The notes: generated from the sequence alone by a model not told the origin. A stretch of 17,098 nt of DNA from Hyphomicrobium sp. (GCA_025927515.1 JAICLG010000022.1:1-17098); one strand, 5' to 3'; shown: positions 5,002 through 13,553, numbered from the stretch's first letter. Numbers and translations: made by a program.

Positions 5002-7742
5002 GCTTTTGCCTTTGCGAGTTTCTTGGCAGCCGGCTTGGCCGCTGCCGGCTTCTTTGCCGCCGCAGGTTTTGCCGTCTTCCGATTTGCGGATGCGGTCGTC
5101 TCTTCTTTTGCAGGCTTGGCCGCCTTAGCCGCTTTCGGCTTGGCCGATTTCGAGGTCTTTGATTTTTTACCGCCGCCGTTGGCGATGCGTTCGGCGATAA
5201 GGGCAATCGCGTCATCCATCGTCAGGGACGCCGGATCCTTGCCGCGCGGAACCGTGGCGTTGACCTTGTTGTGAGTGACGTAAGGTCCATAGCGGCCTTC
5301 GAGCACTTGAACCGGACCGCCCTCGCTCGGATGCTCGCCAAGCGCCTTCAACACCTTGGAAGCAGCGCGCTGGAACCGGCCTTTGCCGCCACCCGCACGC
5401 TTTTCAGCAAGCAGCGTCACCGCGCGATTGAGACCGATCGTGAACACATCCTCGATGCTTTCGAGGTTCACGTACGTTTTGGCATCGCCGTTCTCGTGCA
5501 AGATGAACGGGCCGTAGCGGCCGAGCCCGGCGGTAATCACGCCGCCTTCGGTCGGATGCGTGCCGACCTCGCGCGGCAGCGACAGAAGCTGCATCGCTTT
5601 CTCGAAATCGAGAGTCGCGGCATCGATGCCTCTCGGAATGCTGGAGCGCTTCGGCTTTTCATCGCCCTCGACCTCGCCGAGCTGAACGTAAGGACCGAAC
5701 CGGCCAGTGCGCAGCGTCACCGCGACACCGTCATCGTTATAGCCGAGCACCTTGCCGTCGAGCGCGGCTTCGCCGTTGTCGCTCTGCGTAAGCTGCCGCG
5801 TGTAATTGCAATCAGGATAATTTCCGCAGCCGATGAAGGCACCGTACTTGCCGGAAATTTTCAGACTGAGGCGGCCCTTGCCGCACTTCGGGCAAAGGCG
5901 CGGATCGCTGCCGTCGCCCTTGTCGGGGAAAACGTGCGGGCCGAGCATCTCGTTCAGCGCTTCGAGGACGTCGCCGACCCGCAGGTCCTTGATCTCGCCG
6001 ACGGAAGCAATGAACTGCCGCCAAAAATCGCGCAGCACTTCTTTATATGCGAGTTCGTTGTTCGAGATGAGATCGAGCTTTTCTTCGAGGTCGGCCGTGA
6101 AATCGTATTCCACGTAGCGTTTGAAGAAGCTTTCGAGGAACGCGATGACCAGCCGTCCCTTGTCTTCGGGCACAAGCCGCTTCTTTTCGATGCGGACATA
6201 ATCGCGATCGACAAGCACCGCCATCGTGGAGGCATACGTCGACGGCCGCCCAATGCCGAGTTCTTCCATCCGTTTGACGAGCGTCGCCTCGGAAAAGCGC
6301 GGCGGCGGCTGCGTGAAGTGCTGATCCGCGCTGATCTCCTTGTCCTTCAGGCGGTCGCCCTCGGCAAGCGGCGGCAGGCGGCGATCTTCTTCATCGCCTT
6401 CGGTATCGTCCTTGCCTTTGTCTATGTAACGGAAGCGGTCGTCGCGGCCTTCCTCGTAGACTTTGAGGAACCCGTCGAACAGAAGAACAGAGCCGTTGGC
6501 GCGCAGTCCGTAAGCCTTGCCGTCGCTGCCCTTGGCTTCGATCTCGACCGCGGTCTGCTCGATATCGGCCGGCGCCATCTGGCTCGCGATGGTGCGCTTC
6601 CAAACGAGGTCGTAAAGCGCCGCTTGATCCTTTTCGAGATACTTGCGGACCTGGTCGGGTTTACGGCGCGGGTCGGTCGGCCGGATCGCTTCGTGCGCTT
6701 CCTGCGCGTTCTTGGCTTTGGTTTTGTATTCGCGCGCGAACGGCGTGTAGTTCTTGCCAAACTCGGCCGAAATGACATCGCGGATCTGGCTGACGGCTTC
6801 GGGCACGATCTGCACGCCGTCGGTTCGCATGTAGGTAATAAGGCCGACCGTTTCGCCGCCGATATCCACGCCTTCGTACAAACGCTGCGCGATCTGCATC
6901 GTCTGCTTGGCCGAGAAGCCGAGCTTTCGCGACGCATCCATCTGCAATGTCGAGGTCGTGAACGGCGCGTAAGGGTTACGCTTGGCCGCCTTCTTCTCGA
7001 TCGAAACGACGCGGAAGTCGCGGCCTTCGAGCGCTGACTTGATCGCGGTTGCCGAAGCTTCGTCTTTGATATCGAGCTTCTTGAGCGTCGTGCCGTCGAC
7101 GGCGACGAGGCGGGATTTCACTTCCTCGCCCTTCGCGGTCGTCAGCAGGGCTTCGATTGTCCAGTATTCGTCGGTCTTGAACGCCTCGATTTCCGCTTCG
7201 CGATCGCAAATGAGCCTGAGCGCCACGGACTGCACGCGTCCGGCCGAGCGGGCGCCGGGAAGTTTGCGCCAGAGCACTGGCGACAGCGTAAATCCCACGA
7301 GATAGTCGAGTGCCCGCCGCGCGAGATAGGCATCGACGAGCGGCTCGTCGATTTTGCGCGGTTCCTTGAGGGCCGCGAGAATGGATTGCTTGGTAATGGC
7401 GTTGAAGGCGACCCGCTCGACCTGGGTACCCTTTTTCAAAGCCTTCTTGTGAGTCAGGATTTCCAGAATATGCCAGGAAATGGCCTCGCCCTCGCGATCG
7501 GGGTCGGTCGCCAGGATGAGCTTGTCGGCGTTTTTCACCGCATCCGCGATCTCGCGCATGATCTTCTGGGACTTGCTGTCGACCTCCCAGTGCATATTAA
7601 AATCGTGGTCGGGCTCGACCGAGCCATCTTTCGCAGGCAGGTCGCGCACATGGCCGTAAGATGCTATGACCTTGTAGCCAGAACCCAAATATTTGTTGAT
7701 CGTCTTGGCCTTAGCAGCGGATTCGACGATAACGACGTTCAT
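4998..7742 (-). CDS. topA: DNA topoisomerase I (type IA)
   Basis: 914 residues. It relaxes negative supercoils by a transient 5'-phosphotyrosine break. The Toprim domain is at the N terminus, with the catalytic Glu 7 in VESAAK and the acidic cluster TDPDREGE (79-86). The active-site tyrosine is Tyr 304 in ITYMRTDG. The central domain closes with PRFSEATLVKRMEELGIGRPS around 481-501. One four-cysteine zinc finger follows (Cys 617, 620, 639, 645), then three C-terminal repeats with the GRFGPY / GRYGPF / GRYGPY core (680-684, 741-745, 816-820), and a 55-residue Lys/Ala-rich tail. One canonical finger plus Topo_C repeats is the usual alphaproteobacterial form; gammaproteobacteria carry more fingers. 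Start ATG at 7742 has AGGAG 12 bases upstream, a little far. The stop TGA overlaps the proposed rnr start, implying translational coupling. Confidence 0.97.
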   Translation of the reverse strand: MNVVIVESAAKAKTINKYLGSGYKVIASYGHVRDLPAKDGSVEPDHDFNMHWEVDSKSQKIMREIADAVKNADKLILATDPDREGEAISWHILEILTHKKALKKGTQVERVAFNAITKQSILAALKEPRKIDEPLVDAYLARRALDYLVGFTLSPVLWRKLPGARSAGRVQSVALRLICDREAEIEAFKTDEYWTIEALLTTAKGEEVKSRLVAVDGTTLKKLDIKDEASATAIKSALEGRDFRVVSIEKKAAKRNPYAPFTTSTLQMDASRKLGFSAKQTMQIAQRLYEGVDIGGETVGLITYMRTDGVQIVPEAVSQIRDVISAEFGKNYTPFAREYKTKAKNAQEAHEAIRPTDPRRKPDQVRKYLEKDQAALYDLVWKRTIASQMAPADIEQTAVEIEAKGSDGKAYGLRANGSVLLFDGFLKVYEEGRDDRFRYIDKGKDDTEGDEEDRRLPPLAEGDRLKDKEISADQHFTQPPPRFSEATLVKRMEELGIGRPSTYASTMAVLVDRDYVRIEKKRLVPEDKGRLVIAFLESFFKRYVEYDFTADLEEKLDLISNNELAYKEVLRDFWRQFIASVGEIKDLRVGDVLEALNEMLGPHVFPDKGDGSDPRLCPKCGKGRLSLKISGKYGAFIGCGNYPDCNYTRQLTQSDNGEAALDGKVLGYNDDGVAVTLRTGRFGPYVQLGEVEGDEKPKRSSIPRGIDAATLDFEKAMQLLSLPREVGTHPTEGGVITAGLGRYGPFILHENGDAKTYVNLESIEDVFTIGLNRAVTLLAEKRAGGGKGRFQRAASKVLKALGEHPSEGGPVQVLEGRYGPYVTHNKVNATVPRGKDPASLTMDDAIALIAERIANGGGKKSKTSKSAKPKAAKAAKPAKEETTASANRKTAKPAAAKKPAAAKPAAKKLAKAKA

Positions 7743-7935
7743 GTAGCGCTTTCGCTCCTGGACCCTCTGGCTTCAGGCCAGTCGGACTATGTGCGGCTCA
7801 CATCGGTAGCCGCATGGCGGGCCGGGAACATGGTTGATCGCCGCACCGGTGTCAAATGGCCGGGAGTTCGACCTAAGATAGCGTATATCGGATATTGCAA
7901 CTAAAGAGAGAATGAGTTAACACGGCCCCGTTCCA

Positions 7936-8148
7936 ATGATGAGGCTCGCCGTGATGAAATTGGAAGGGCTGCCCGAAGCAGATACATCGACGCAATTGCC
8001 GGATCGGGAACGTCGAGAGCGACTTGAATACCTCGCGGATTTATTGAGTGAACTTCAGACGCTCGCTGAACGGGAGGGATGCGCCAGGCTGCCGGATCTC
8101 ATTGCTCGATCCCGCGCCGAAGCGATCGCAGAGTCACTCAAGGGGTAA
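7936..8148 (+). CDS. Small conserved-looking hypothetical protein
   Basis: 70 residues from ATG at 7936, or 64 from ATG at 7954. The second start is preceded by TGAGG nine bases away and may be the real one. The core, RERRERLEYLADLLSELQTL then AEREGC and LPDLIARSRAEA, is amphipathic and probably two or three helices. Small proteins with this pattern are common and uncharacterised in Rhizobiales. It lies on the opposite strand between topA and dprA, divergent from topA and convergent with dprA. It has no cysteine pairs, signal peptide or membrane segment. Function unknown; coding status rests on composition and the ribosome site. Confidence 0.6.
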   Translation: MMRLAVMKLEGLPEADTSTQLPDRERRERLEYLADLLSELQTLAEREGCARLPDLIARSRAEAIAESLKG

Positions 8149-8151
8149 CGA

Positions 8152-8164
8152 CTGCGCCACGCAG
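8152..8164. terminator. Short hairpin between convergent genes, weak terminator candidate
   Basis: CTGCG-CCA-CGCAG forms a perfect five-pair stem between the stop of the small plus-strand gene (8148) and the stop of dprA (8168). It is placed where a shared terminator would be expected, but neither side carries a T-run, so it is at best weak or Rho-assisted. Confidence 0.25.
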
Positions 8165-8167
8165 CCC

Positions 8168-9394
8168 TTAGCTTGCTCCTTTCAATGCCACGAGACTGAG
8201 GCCCTGGCGCTCGATACGTCCGGCGAGGTCGAGTTCCAGCAGGGCGATCTGGACGCTTTGGACATCAAGCCCTGTCGCTCGCGTAATGGCGTCAACGCCC
8301 GTTGGCGCAGGTCCGAGCGCAGTCAGCACAGCGCGCATGACATCCGCGGCGTCGCGACTGGAGGGCTGCTGCGGAGGCGCACTCTTTATGATTGGTCCAG
8401 CCTGGATCGAATTATCGCGATGCGTGTCGAAATGCGTGGCGCCGCCGGATCCGTCGTGAGCGGCAGGCCGATGCTTCCGGCCGACGATCGGCTGTAGGAC
8501 CTCGAGGACTTCGGCCGGTTCGGTAACGAGCATCGCGCCTTGCTTGATCAGGCCATTGGTCCCCGCCGCTCTGGGATCAAGAGGATGCCCCGGCAGCGCA
8601 AAGACTTCCCGGCCGTGATCGTTCGCATAGCGTGCGGTGACCAGGGTACCGGAGCGCATCGCCGCCTCCACGATCACGACGCCATGAGCGAGACCGGCGA
8701 TGATACGGTTGCGCCGCGGAAAATCCTTGCCGCGCGGTTGAAGCCCCGGCTGGCGTTCCGTCACCAGACAACCTTCGCGCCCGATGCGCTCCTGAAGTTC
8801 GGCGTGCTCGGGCGGATAAATCCAATCGACGCCGCCCGCCAGAACGGCGACCGTTCCACGCGAGAGCGCCGCGTCGTGCGCCGCCCGATCGATGCCGCGC
8901 GCCAAGCCGGAGACGACGACAAACCCGGCTTGCGCCAGTTCATCGGCGAAGCGCCGAGTCAACTGCGCCCCTGCCGCCGAACATTGCCGCGAACCGACGA
9001 TCGCGATCGCCGGCATGTTGAGCAAGTCAAGACGGCCCTTGACGTAAAGCATCGGCGGCGGCGCTTCGATGCGCGCCAGCAGAGCAGGATAGTTCGGCTC
9101 GATCGTAAATAGCGAAACTGCGCCGGCACGGGACGCGATCTCGAGTTCCTTTTCAGCGTCGGCCTTTGGGCAAAGCCTGATCGTCCGTCCGGCTCCACCG
9201 CGCCGCGAAAGCTCAGGCAGAGCTTCGAGCGCCTGCTGCGCGCCCCCGAAATGATTGATGAGTTCGCGAAAGGTCACCGGCCCGACGTTCTCGGATCGGA
9301 TGAGCCTCAGGCATGCGAGCCGTTCGGCATCAGGAAGCTCCGCCGTCGGCAGCGGCGCTGGTTTGAAAAGCTCTGGCTGCTCAGGCCTTTGCAC
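8168..9394 (-). CDS. dprA: DNA processing protein DprA
   Basis: 408 residues from GTG at 9394. DprA loads RecA on incoming single-stranded DNA during natural transformation, and is also widely conserved in bacteria not known to be competent. Order of domains: a helical SAM-like region (LRLIRSENVGPVTFREL), then the Rossmann-like DNA-binding core with VGSRQCS (~133-139), SGLARGID (162-169), GGVDWIYPPEH and FPRRNRIIAGL (225-235). After a low-complexity linker, a C-terminal winged helix (~360-403, ITRATGLDVQSVQIALLELD) follows. An upstream GTG at 9439 would add 15 residues and a 59-base overlap with plsY. I prefer GTG at 9394 because GAGGAG lies 10 bases before it; the overlap with plsY is then 14 bases. 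Stop TAA at 8170-8168. Likely translated in coupling with plsY. Confidence 0.95.
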   Translation of the reverse strand: MQRPEQPELFKPAPLPTAELPDAERLACLRLIRSENVGPVTFRELINHFGGAQQALEALPELSRRGGAGRTIRLCPKADAEKELEIASRAGAVSLFTIEPNYPALLARIEAPPPMLYVKGRLDLLNMPAIAIVGSRQCSAAGAQLTRRFADELAQAGFVVVSGLARGIDRAAHDAALSRGTVAVLAGGVDWIYPPEHAELQERIGREGCLVTERQPGLQPRGKDFPRRNRIIAGLAHGVVIVEAAMRSGTLVTARYANDHGREVFALPGHPLDPRAAGTNGLIKQGAMLVTEPAEVLEVLQPIVGRKHRPAAHDGSGGATHFDTHRDNSIQAGPIIKSAPPQQPSSRDAADVMRAVLTALGPAPTGVDAITRATGLDVQSVQIALLELDLAGRIERQGLSLVALKGAS

Positions 9395-9983
9395 CGATCC
9401 TCGGCTCCTCGCCCGCCAGCAGCCTGCGAATATTCCCACGATGCTTGATCAGGATGACGATGCTCATCAGCGCCGTCACCAAGGCCAATTCCCCGTTGCC
9501 GAGCACCCAGGCGGCGAACGGAATCGCAATCGTCGCAACGATTGCCGCAAGGGACGACAATCGCGTCAGGGCGGCAACAGCGAGCCAGAACCCGATGAAA
9601 ATCGCTCCGATCTTCCAAGCGACAGCCAAGAGCACCCCGACAAACGTCGCAACGCCTTTGCCGCCTTTGAATTGGAGCCAAACCGGAAAGACGTGCCCGA
9701 AGAACGCGCCGAGACCGGCAAGCATGGCAGGCAGTTCACCGAAGCAATGGCCCGCGATCAGCACCGCGACGGCGCCCTTCGCCGCATCCAAAAGAAGTGT
9801 CGCGGCGGCAAGGCTCTTACGGCCCGTTCGAAGAACGTTAGTCGCCCCGATATTGCCTGAGCCGATATGGCGGACGTCGCCGAGGCCCGCGATGCGCGTC
9901 AGGATGAGGCCGAATGGAATTGAGCCGAGCAAATAGCCGAGGCCCAGGGCAATCAATAACGCTGGGAACGATGTCGAAGCCAT
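9381..9983 (-). CDS. plsY: Glycerol-3-phosphate acyltransferase PlsY
   Basis: 200 residues, integral inner-membrane enzyme that transfers the acyl group of acyl-phosphate (made by PlsX) to glycerol-3-phosphate, giving lysophosphatidic acid. Visible motifs are GYLLGSIPFG near the N terminus, GSGNIGATN (41-49), the GHVFPVWLQFKGGKGVAT segment (96-113) and HRGNIRRLLAGEE (181-193). Hydrophobic helices lie at about 5-27, 58-80, 86-105, 112-138, 142-162 and 165-180. Length fits the family. ATG at 9983 lies 39 bases after the pyrC-like gene; no strong Shine-Dalgarno is seen. The end overlaps the dprA start. No plsX is in the window. Confidence 0.96.
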   Translation of the reverse strand: MASTSFPALLIALGLGYLLGSIPFGLILTRIAGLGDVRHIGSGNIGATNVLRTGRKSLAAATLLLDAAKGAVAVLIAGHCFGELPAMLAGLGAFFGHVFPVWLQFKGGKGVATFVGVLLAVAWKIGAIFIGFWLAVAALTRLSSLAAIVATIAIPFAAWVLGNGELALVTALMSIVILIKHRGNIRRLLAGEEPRIGAKA

Positions 9984-10022
9984 GCTCGCGCGATTTCCGT
10001 TATCCGGGCGTTATTGAATAAG

Positions 10023-11357
10023 CTACGTCCGTTCGACGCCAGCGTATTCATAGACCGTTTGTCCGGCAACCATCGTTCTAAGCACGCGGCCTTGCATCTT
10101 CGCCTCGTCGAACGGCGTGTTCTTCGACCGGGAACGTAGCAGGTCCTTGTTCACGACCCACGGCTCGCCGGGATCGAAAAGCAGGAGGTCGGCGATGGCA
10201 CCTTTCGCAAGGCGGCCGCTATGCAGTCCGAGCAGACGTGCCGGATTGATCGTCAGCGCCTTGAGCATGGCGGAAAGCGTCACGTCCCCCGAATGCACGA
10301 GGCGAAGTGCGGCCGAGAGCAGCGTTTCGAGACCGACGGCCCCATCGGCGGCTTCGCTGAAAGGACGCCGCTTGGTGTCCGCATCCTGCGGATCATGGCT
10401 CGATACGATGACGTCGATATCGCCGTTGGCGACCGCTTGGACCATCGCCATGCGATCTTCCTCGCGCCTGAGCGGCGGCCGCACTTTGAAAAAGGTACGG
10501 TATGAGCCGATGTCGTTCTCATTGAGGGTCAGGTGATTGATCGACACGCCGCAGGTTACCGGCAGCTTTTTGGCCTTCGCGGCTCGAACGACGTCGAGAC
10601 TTTCCTGGCAGCTGATCGTCGCGGCGTGATAGCGCCCGCCGGTCATTTCGACGAGCCGCACATCGCGCTCGAGCGTAATCGTCTCGGCGATCTTAGAAGT
10701 CCCAGGGAGACCCAGCCGGGCGGCAATCTCGCCGGAGTTCATCGAGCCGCTGCCCGAGAGGTAAGGGTCCTCGGTGTGATGCACGACAAGTGCGTTGAAG
10801 TCCTTGGCGTAGCTCAGCACGTTGCGCATCACGCGCGTGTTGACGATGCTTGACTTGCCGTTCGAGAAGGCAATGGCCCCGGCGCGCTTCAAGAGGCCGA
10901 TCTCGGTCATTTCCTCGCCCTTGAGGCCCTTCGTCATCGCGGCCATCGTGTGGACGTGGACGAGAGCATTGTCGCGGGCACGGCGCTGGATGAAATCGAC
11001 GAGCGATACCTGATCGATGACGGGGTTGGTCTCGGGCATGACGACAATTGTCGTAACGCCCCCGGCGGCGGCGGCGTGGCTCGCGGTCTTCAGCGTTTCG
11101 CGATGCTCATATCCGGGCTCGCCCGTGAAGACTTGCGCATCGATCAGGCCGGGCGCGAGGACGTGACCGTTGCAGTCGATGACCGTCGCGCCTTCGGGAG
11201 CATTGCGGCGCAGATGGCTGCCAAGGTCAGCAATGACTCCATCTTTGACGAGAAGTCCGCCAGGTTCGTCGCGATTGGTAGCCGGATCGACCAGGCGGGC
11301 GTTGATGAAGACCGTCGCCTTACCGACGCTCATGGGTTTCTCGATGGCTTTGCTCAT
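10023..11357 (-). CDS. pyrC: Dihydroorotase-like protein, probably non-catalytic (PyrC' type)
   Basis: 444 residues, class I dihydroorotase/amidohydrolase fold. Overall it aligns well with the family, but the metal-binding residues are largely gone. The usual HxHxREPG is IDAQVFTGEPG (Gln 75, Phe 77, Gly 79). The FSDDG aspartate is FSNG (about residue 164-167). The YHxAHIS histidine is Thr 247 (YHAATIS). The TDHAPH aspartate is Ser 320 (SSHDPQ). Only the VHHTED histidine (193-194) remains. It starts inside the pyrB stop (ATGA), with AAGGA nine bases upstream. This matches the pyrB-pyrC' arrangement of Pseudomonas, where an inactive PyrC' is needed to assemble the aspartate transcarbamoylase dodecamer. 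I infer the same structural role. An active dihydroorotase should exist elsewhere in the genome. Confidence 0.9.
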   Translation of the reverse strand: MSKAIEKPMSVGKATVFINARLVDPATNRDEPGGLLVKDGVIADLGSHLRRNAPEGATVIDCNGHVLAPGLIDAQVFTGEPGYEHRETLKTASHAAAAGGVTTIVVMPETNPVIDQVSLVDFIQRRARDNALVHVHTMAAMTKGLKGEEMTEIGLLKRAGAIAFSNGKSSIVNTRVMRNVLSYAKDFNALVVHHTEDPYLSGSGSMNSGEIAARLGLPGTSKIAETITLERDVRLVEMTGGRYHAATISCQESLDVVRAAKAKKLPVTCGVSINHLTLNENDIGSYRTFFKVRPPLRREEDRMAMVQAVANGDIDVIVSSHDPQDADTKRRPFSEAADGAVGLETLLSAALRLVHSGDVTLSAMLKALTINPARLLGLHSGRLAKGAIADLLLFDPGEPWVVNKDLLRSRSKNTPFDEAKMQGRVLRTMVAGQTVYEYAGVERT

Positions 11358-12328
11358 TCGGCGATGTCCTTGAAGCTCGGCAGATGCGCCGATAGCGCTT
11401 CGAGCACAGCCATCCTGACGGCAACGCCCATCTCGACCTGCTCGCGGATGACGCTACGCGAGTGATCGGCAACCGTGGACGCGATCTCGACGCCCCGATT
11501 CATGGGGCCGGGGTGCATGACAAGCGCGTCGGGCTTGGCGCGGGCAAGTTTCTCCTGGTCGAGCCCGAAGAAGTGGAAGAATTCCCGGCTCGATGGCACG
11601 TAGGATGCGTCCATGCGCTCTCGCTGCAATCTGAGCATCATCACGATATCGACGCCTTCGATGCCCTTCCACATGTCCGTGAAGACTTCGCAGCCGAGCC
11701 GCTCGGGCGAGGAGGGCAACAGCGTCGAAGGCGCGATGAGCCGGACGTGGGCGCCGAGCGCGTTCAGAACATTGATATTCGAGCGGGCGACGCGCGAGTG
11801 CAGGATATCGCCGCAGATCGCGACGGTCAGGCCCGCGACACGGCCCTTGGCGCGGCGAATGGTAAGTGCATCGAGGAGCGCCTGTGTTGGATGCTGATGC
11901 GCGCCGTCGCCAGCGTTGATGACCGAGCAATCCACCTTCTGCGACAGAAGCTCAACGGCGCCTGCGGCGTGATGGCGAACGACTATGATGTCGGGTCGCA
12001 TGGCGTTGAGCGTCACGGCGGTATCGATCAGGGTTTCGCCCTTCGTCACCGAGGATGTCGCGACGTTCATGTTCATGACGTCGGCATCGAGCCGCTTGCC
12101 GGCCATCTCGAAAGACGCCTGCGTGCGCGTCGACGATTCGAAAAAGAGATTGATCAGCGTGCGCCCGGCGAGCACATCGCGCTTTTTGCCGTTCCGGCGG
12201 ATGTGATCCGCGGATTTATCGGCGAGATCGAGGAGAAAATTGATCTCATTCGCCGACAAGCCGTCGCAAGTCAGCAAATGGCGGCGCGGAAAAACCTTCA
12301 GCGCGTTCGAATTCGATTTCGAGGTCAT
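11354..12328 (-). CDS. pyrB: Aspartate carbamoyltransferase catalytic subunit
   Basis: 324 residues from ATG at 12328. It catalyses the committed step of pyrimidine synthesis: carbamoyl phosphate plus aspartate to carbamoyl aspartate. Carbamoyl-phosphate loop FFESSTRTQASFE at 62-74, SSVTKGET at 92-99, RHH (118-120), DGAHQHPTQALLD (141-153) and HPGPMNRG (272-279) are all intact. The open frame extends to an ATG at 12406 (350 residues), but a promoter-like sequence lies between the two starts and would place the transcription start about six bases before 12328, so I take the shorter form. No Shine-Dalgarno precedes either start. The stop overlaps the pyrC-like start by four bases. No pyrI regulatory subunit gene is adjacent, consistent with the PyrB-PyrC' type complex. 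Confidence 0.95.
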   Translation of the reverse strand: MTSKSNSNALKVFPRRHLLTCDGLSANEINFLLDLADKSADHIRRNGKKRDVLAGRTLINLFFESSTRTQASFEMAGKRLDADVMNMNVATSSVTKGETLIDTAVTLNAMRPDIIVVRHHAAGAVELLSQKVDCSVINAGDGAHQHPTQALLDALTIRRAKGRVAGLTVAICGDILHSRVARSNINVLNALGAHVRLIAPSTLLPSSPERLGCEVFTDMWKGIEGVDIVMMLRLQRERMDASYVPSSREFFHFFGLDQEKLARAKPDALVMHPGPMNRGVEIASTVADHSRSVIREQVEMGVAVRMAVLEALSAHLPSFKDIAE

Positions 12329-12339
12329 TAAAGCGGTTT

Positions 12340-12368
12340 CTATAGGCGGAGTCTGGGGCACCCGCAAG
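12340..12368 (-). promoter_or_regulatory. Predicted promoter for the pyrB operon
   Basis: On the minus strand CTTGCG (-35, 12368-12363) is followed after exactly 17 bases by CTATAG (-10, 12345-12340), close to the alphaproteobacterial pattern CTTGAC / CTATAT. Transcription would begin near 12334, about six bases before the pyrB ATG. The -35 lies in a small inverted repeat (CCCGCAAGCGGG). Confidence 0.5.
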
Positions 12369-12447
12369 CGGGCGTCGCGGGCGTTTTGGGAATCGCTTAA
12401 CGGCATACAAACGATTCCGCGGAGGGACGAAGGCTAGAGGGGCCTTT

Positions 12448-12948
12448 TCACCGGTGACGGCCGAGGCGGTCAAGGGCGCTTTGCAGGATAATTGTGGCTG
12501 CGAGCTTATCGATGACCTCGCCCCGGCGCTTGCGGGTCTGGTCGGCATCGATGAGCATGCGTTCGGCTTCCGCCGTCGTCAGCCTCTCGTCCCAAAGCAA
12601 GATCGGCAATGGGGAAAGCTTGTTGAGATTGCGAGCCAAGGCTTTCGTGGCCTGGGCCCGCGGCCCCTCCGTACCATCGAGGTTGCGCGGCAAGCCGAGT
12701 ACTAAGCCGAGGACTCCATGCTCGTTCGTCAACGACAACAGCCGGGCGGCATCGACGGTGAACTTTGTCCGCCGAATGGTCTCAAGCGGCGAGGCGATCG
12801 TGCGCGTCACGTCCGATAAGGCCAGCCCAAGCGTCTTTGTGCCGCCGTCGATGCCAATGAGGCGCCCGGGCTGAGCGACGGCTTCGAGGAATAGCTGAGG
12901 GTCTTCCATCGTACGCCCAGGGGCTTCTGGGGAAACTGATTGGCTCAT
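12448..12948 (-). CDS. ruvX: YqgF/RuvX RNase H-fold nuclease
   Basis: 166 residues. The family, first described as a putative Holliday junction resolvase, acts in 16S rRNA 5'-end maturation in Escherichia coli. Motifs: IGIDGGTKTLGLALSD (31-46) with Asp 34, LPRNLDG (86-92), WDERLTT (119-125) and DKLAA (147-151), giving the expected acidic residues Asp 34, Glu 121 and Asp 147. The N terminus is about 20 residues longer than in E. coli; an internal ATG at 12909 (MEDPQLF) would shorten it by 13. Neither start has a clear Shine-Dalgarno, so the start is uncertain. It is divergent from gatC and ends 41 bases before the predicted pyrB promoter region's outer ATG. Confidence 0.93.
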   Translation of the reverse strand: MSQSVSPEAPGRTMEDPQLFLEAVAQPGRLIGIDGGTKTLGLALSDVTRTIASPLETIRRTKFTVDAARLLSLTNEHGVLGLVLGLPRNLDGTEGPRAQATKALARNLNKLSPLPILLWDERLTTAEAERMLIDADQTRKRRGEVIDKLAATIILQSALDRLGRHR

Positions 12949-13155
12949 AAAAGGCGCTTGTCTTCGGTTTTTTTAGCGATTGCTAGCCAGTAACAGCATC
13001 GCGACCCCTTTGACACTGCAAAAGCCGGGAAAAGCAAAACCTTAGCTCTGCAGCCGTGGGCCATCAGGGGTGACGCTGCGCCGGTTGCATCGGGGGCACC
13101 TGCCCGGGTAAGAGAGCAGTGAAAAGCCTTCTCCGAACTTTCGAAGGGATTACCG

Positions 13156-13443
13156 ATGCAGGTCGACGAAGCGACCGTTCGCCGTATCGCGCGCCTTGCC
13201 AGGATCGAGGTCAGCGATGCCGAGGCCAAGGGTCTCGAAAAGGAGCTTTCGGGCATTCTCGACTGGGTCAAGCAACTCGATGAGGTCGACACGTCGGCAG
13301 TCGAGCCGATGACCCGCGTCGTCGCCCAAAAGCTCAAGATGCGCGATGACGTCGTGACGGACGGAAATATCGCCGACGCCATTACAGCCAATGCGCCGCT
13401 CGCCGAGGACCACTATTTCGTTGTTCCGAAGGTCGTGGAATAG
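13156..13443 (+). CDS. gatC: Aspartyl/glutamyl-tRNA amidotransferase subunit C
   Basis: 95 residues, the small subunit that clamps GatA and GatB together in the GatCAB complex. The N-terminal helix with the family pattern (VRRIARLARIEVSD) and the C-terminal MTRV and LKMRDDVV segments are present, and the protein ends in the usual ED-x-x-FVVPKVVE. ATG at 13156 has AAGGGA seven bases upstream. It opens the plus-strand gat cluster; gatA begins 110 bases further on. The 207-base divergent region before it contains TTGACA at 13010-13015, but with no good -10, so the promoter is not resolved. Confidence 0.97.
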   Translation: MQVDEATVRRIARLARIEVSDAEAKGLEKELSGILDWVKQLDEVDTSAVEPMTRVVAQKLKMRDDVVTDGNIADAITANAPLAEDHYFVVPKVVE

Positions 13444-13553
13444 CACATGGTGCACGGCTGGCTCTCATTGCGCGTCCATCGCATCGAGGTGGCGAGCGGC
13501 AACGAGACTTTCGCGTGCGAACGCTGCAAAGGGTTGAAAGGGACTTTTGACCG

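Noticed and set aside
5271..7037. 588-codon open frame on the plus strand opposite topA
   Set aside because: It is wholly antisense to a well-supported topA and its length follows from the high GC and codon bias of topA. It shows no domain I recognise and no ribosome site that decides.
11462..12331. 289-codon plus-strand frame opposite pyrB
   Set aside because: Antisense shadow of a gene with all its catalytic motifs intact.
13010..13015. Perfect TTGACA before gatC
   Set aside because: No -10-like hexamer at suitable spacing, so I do not call it a promoter.
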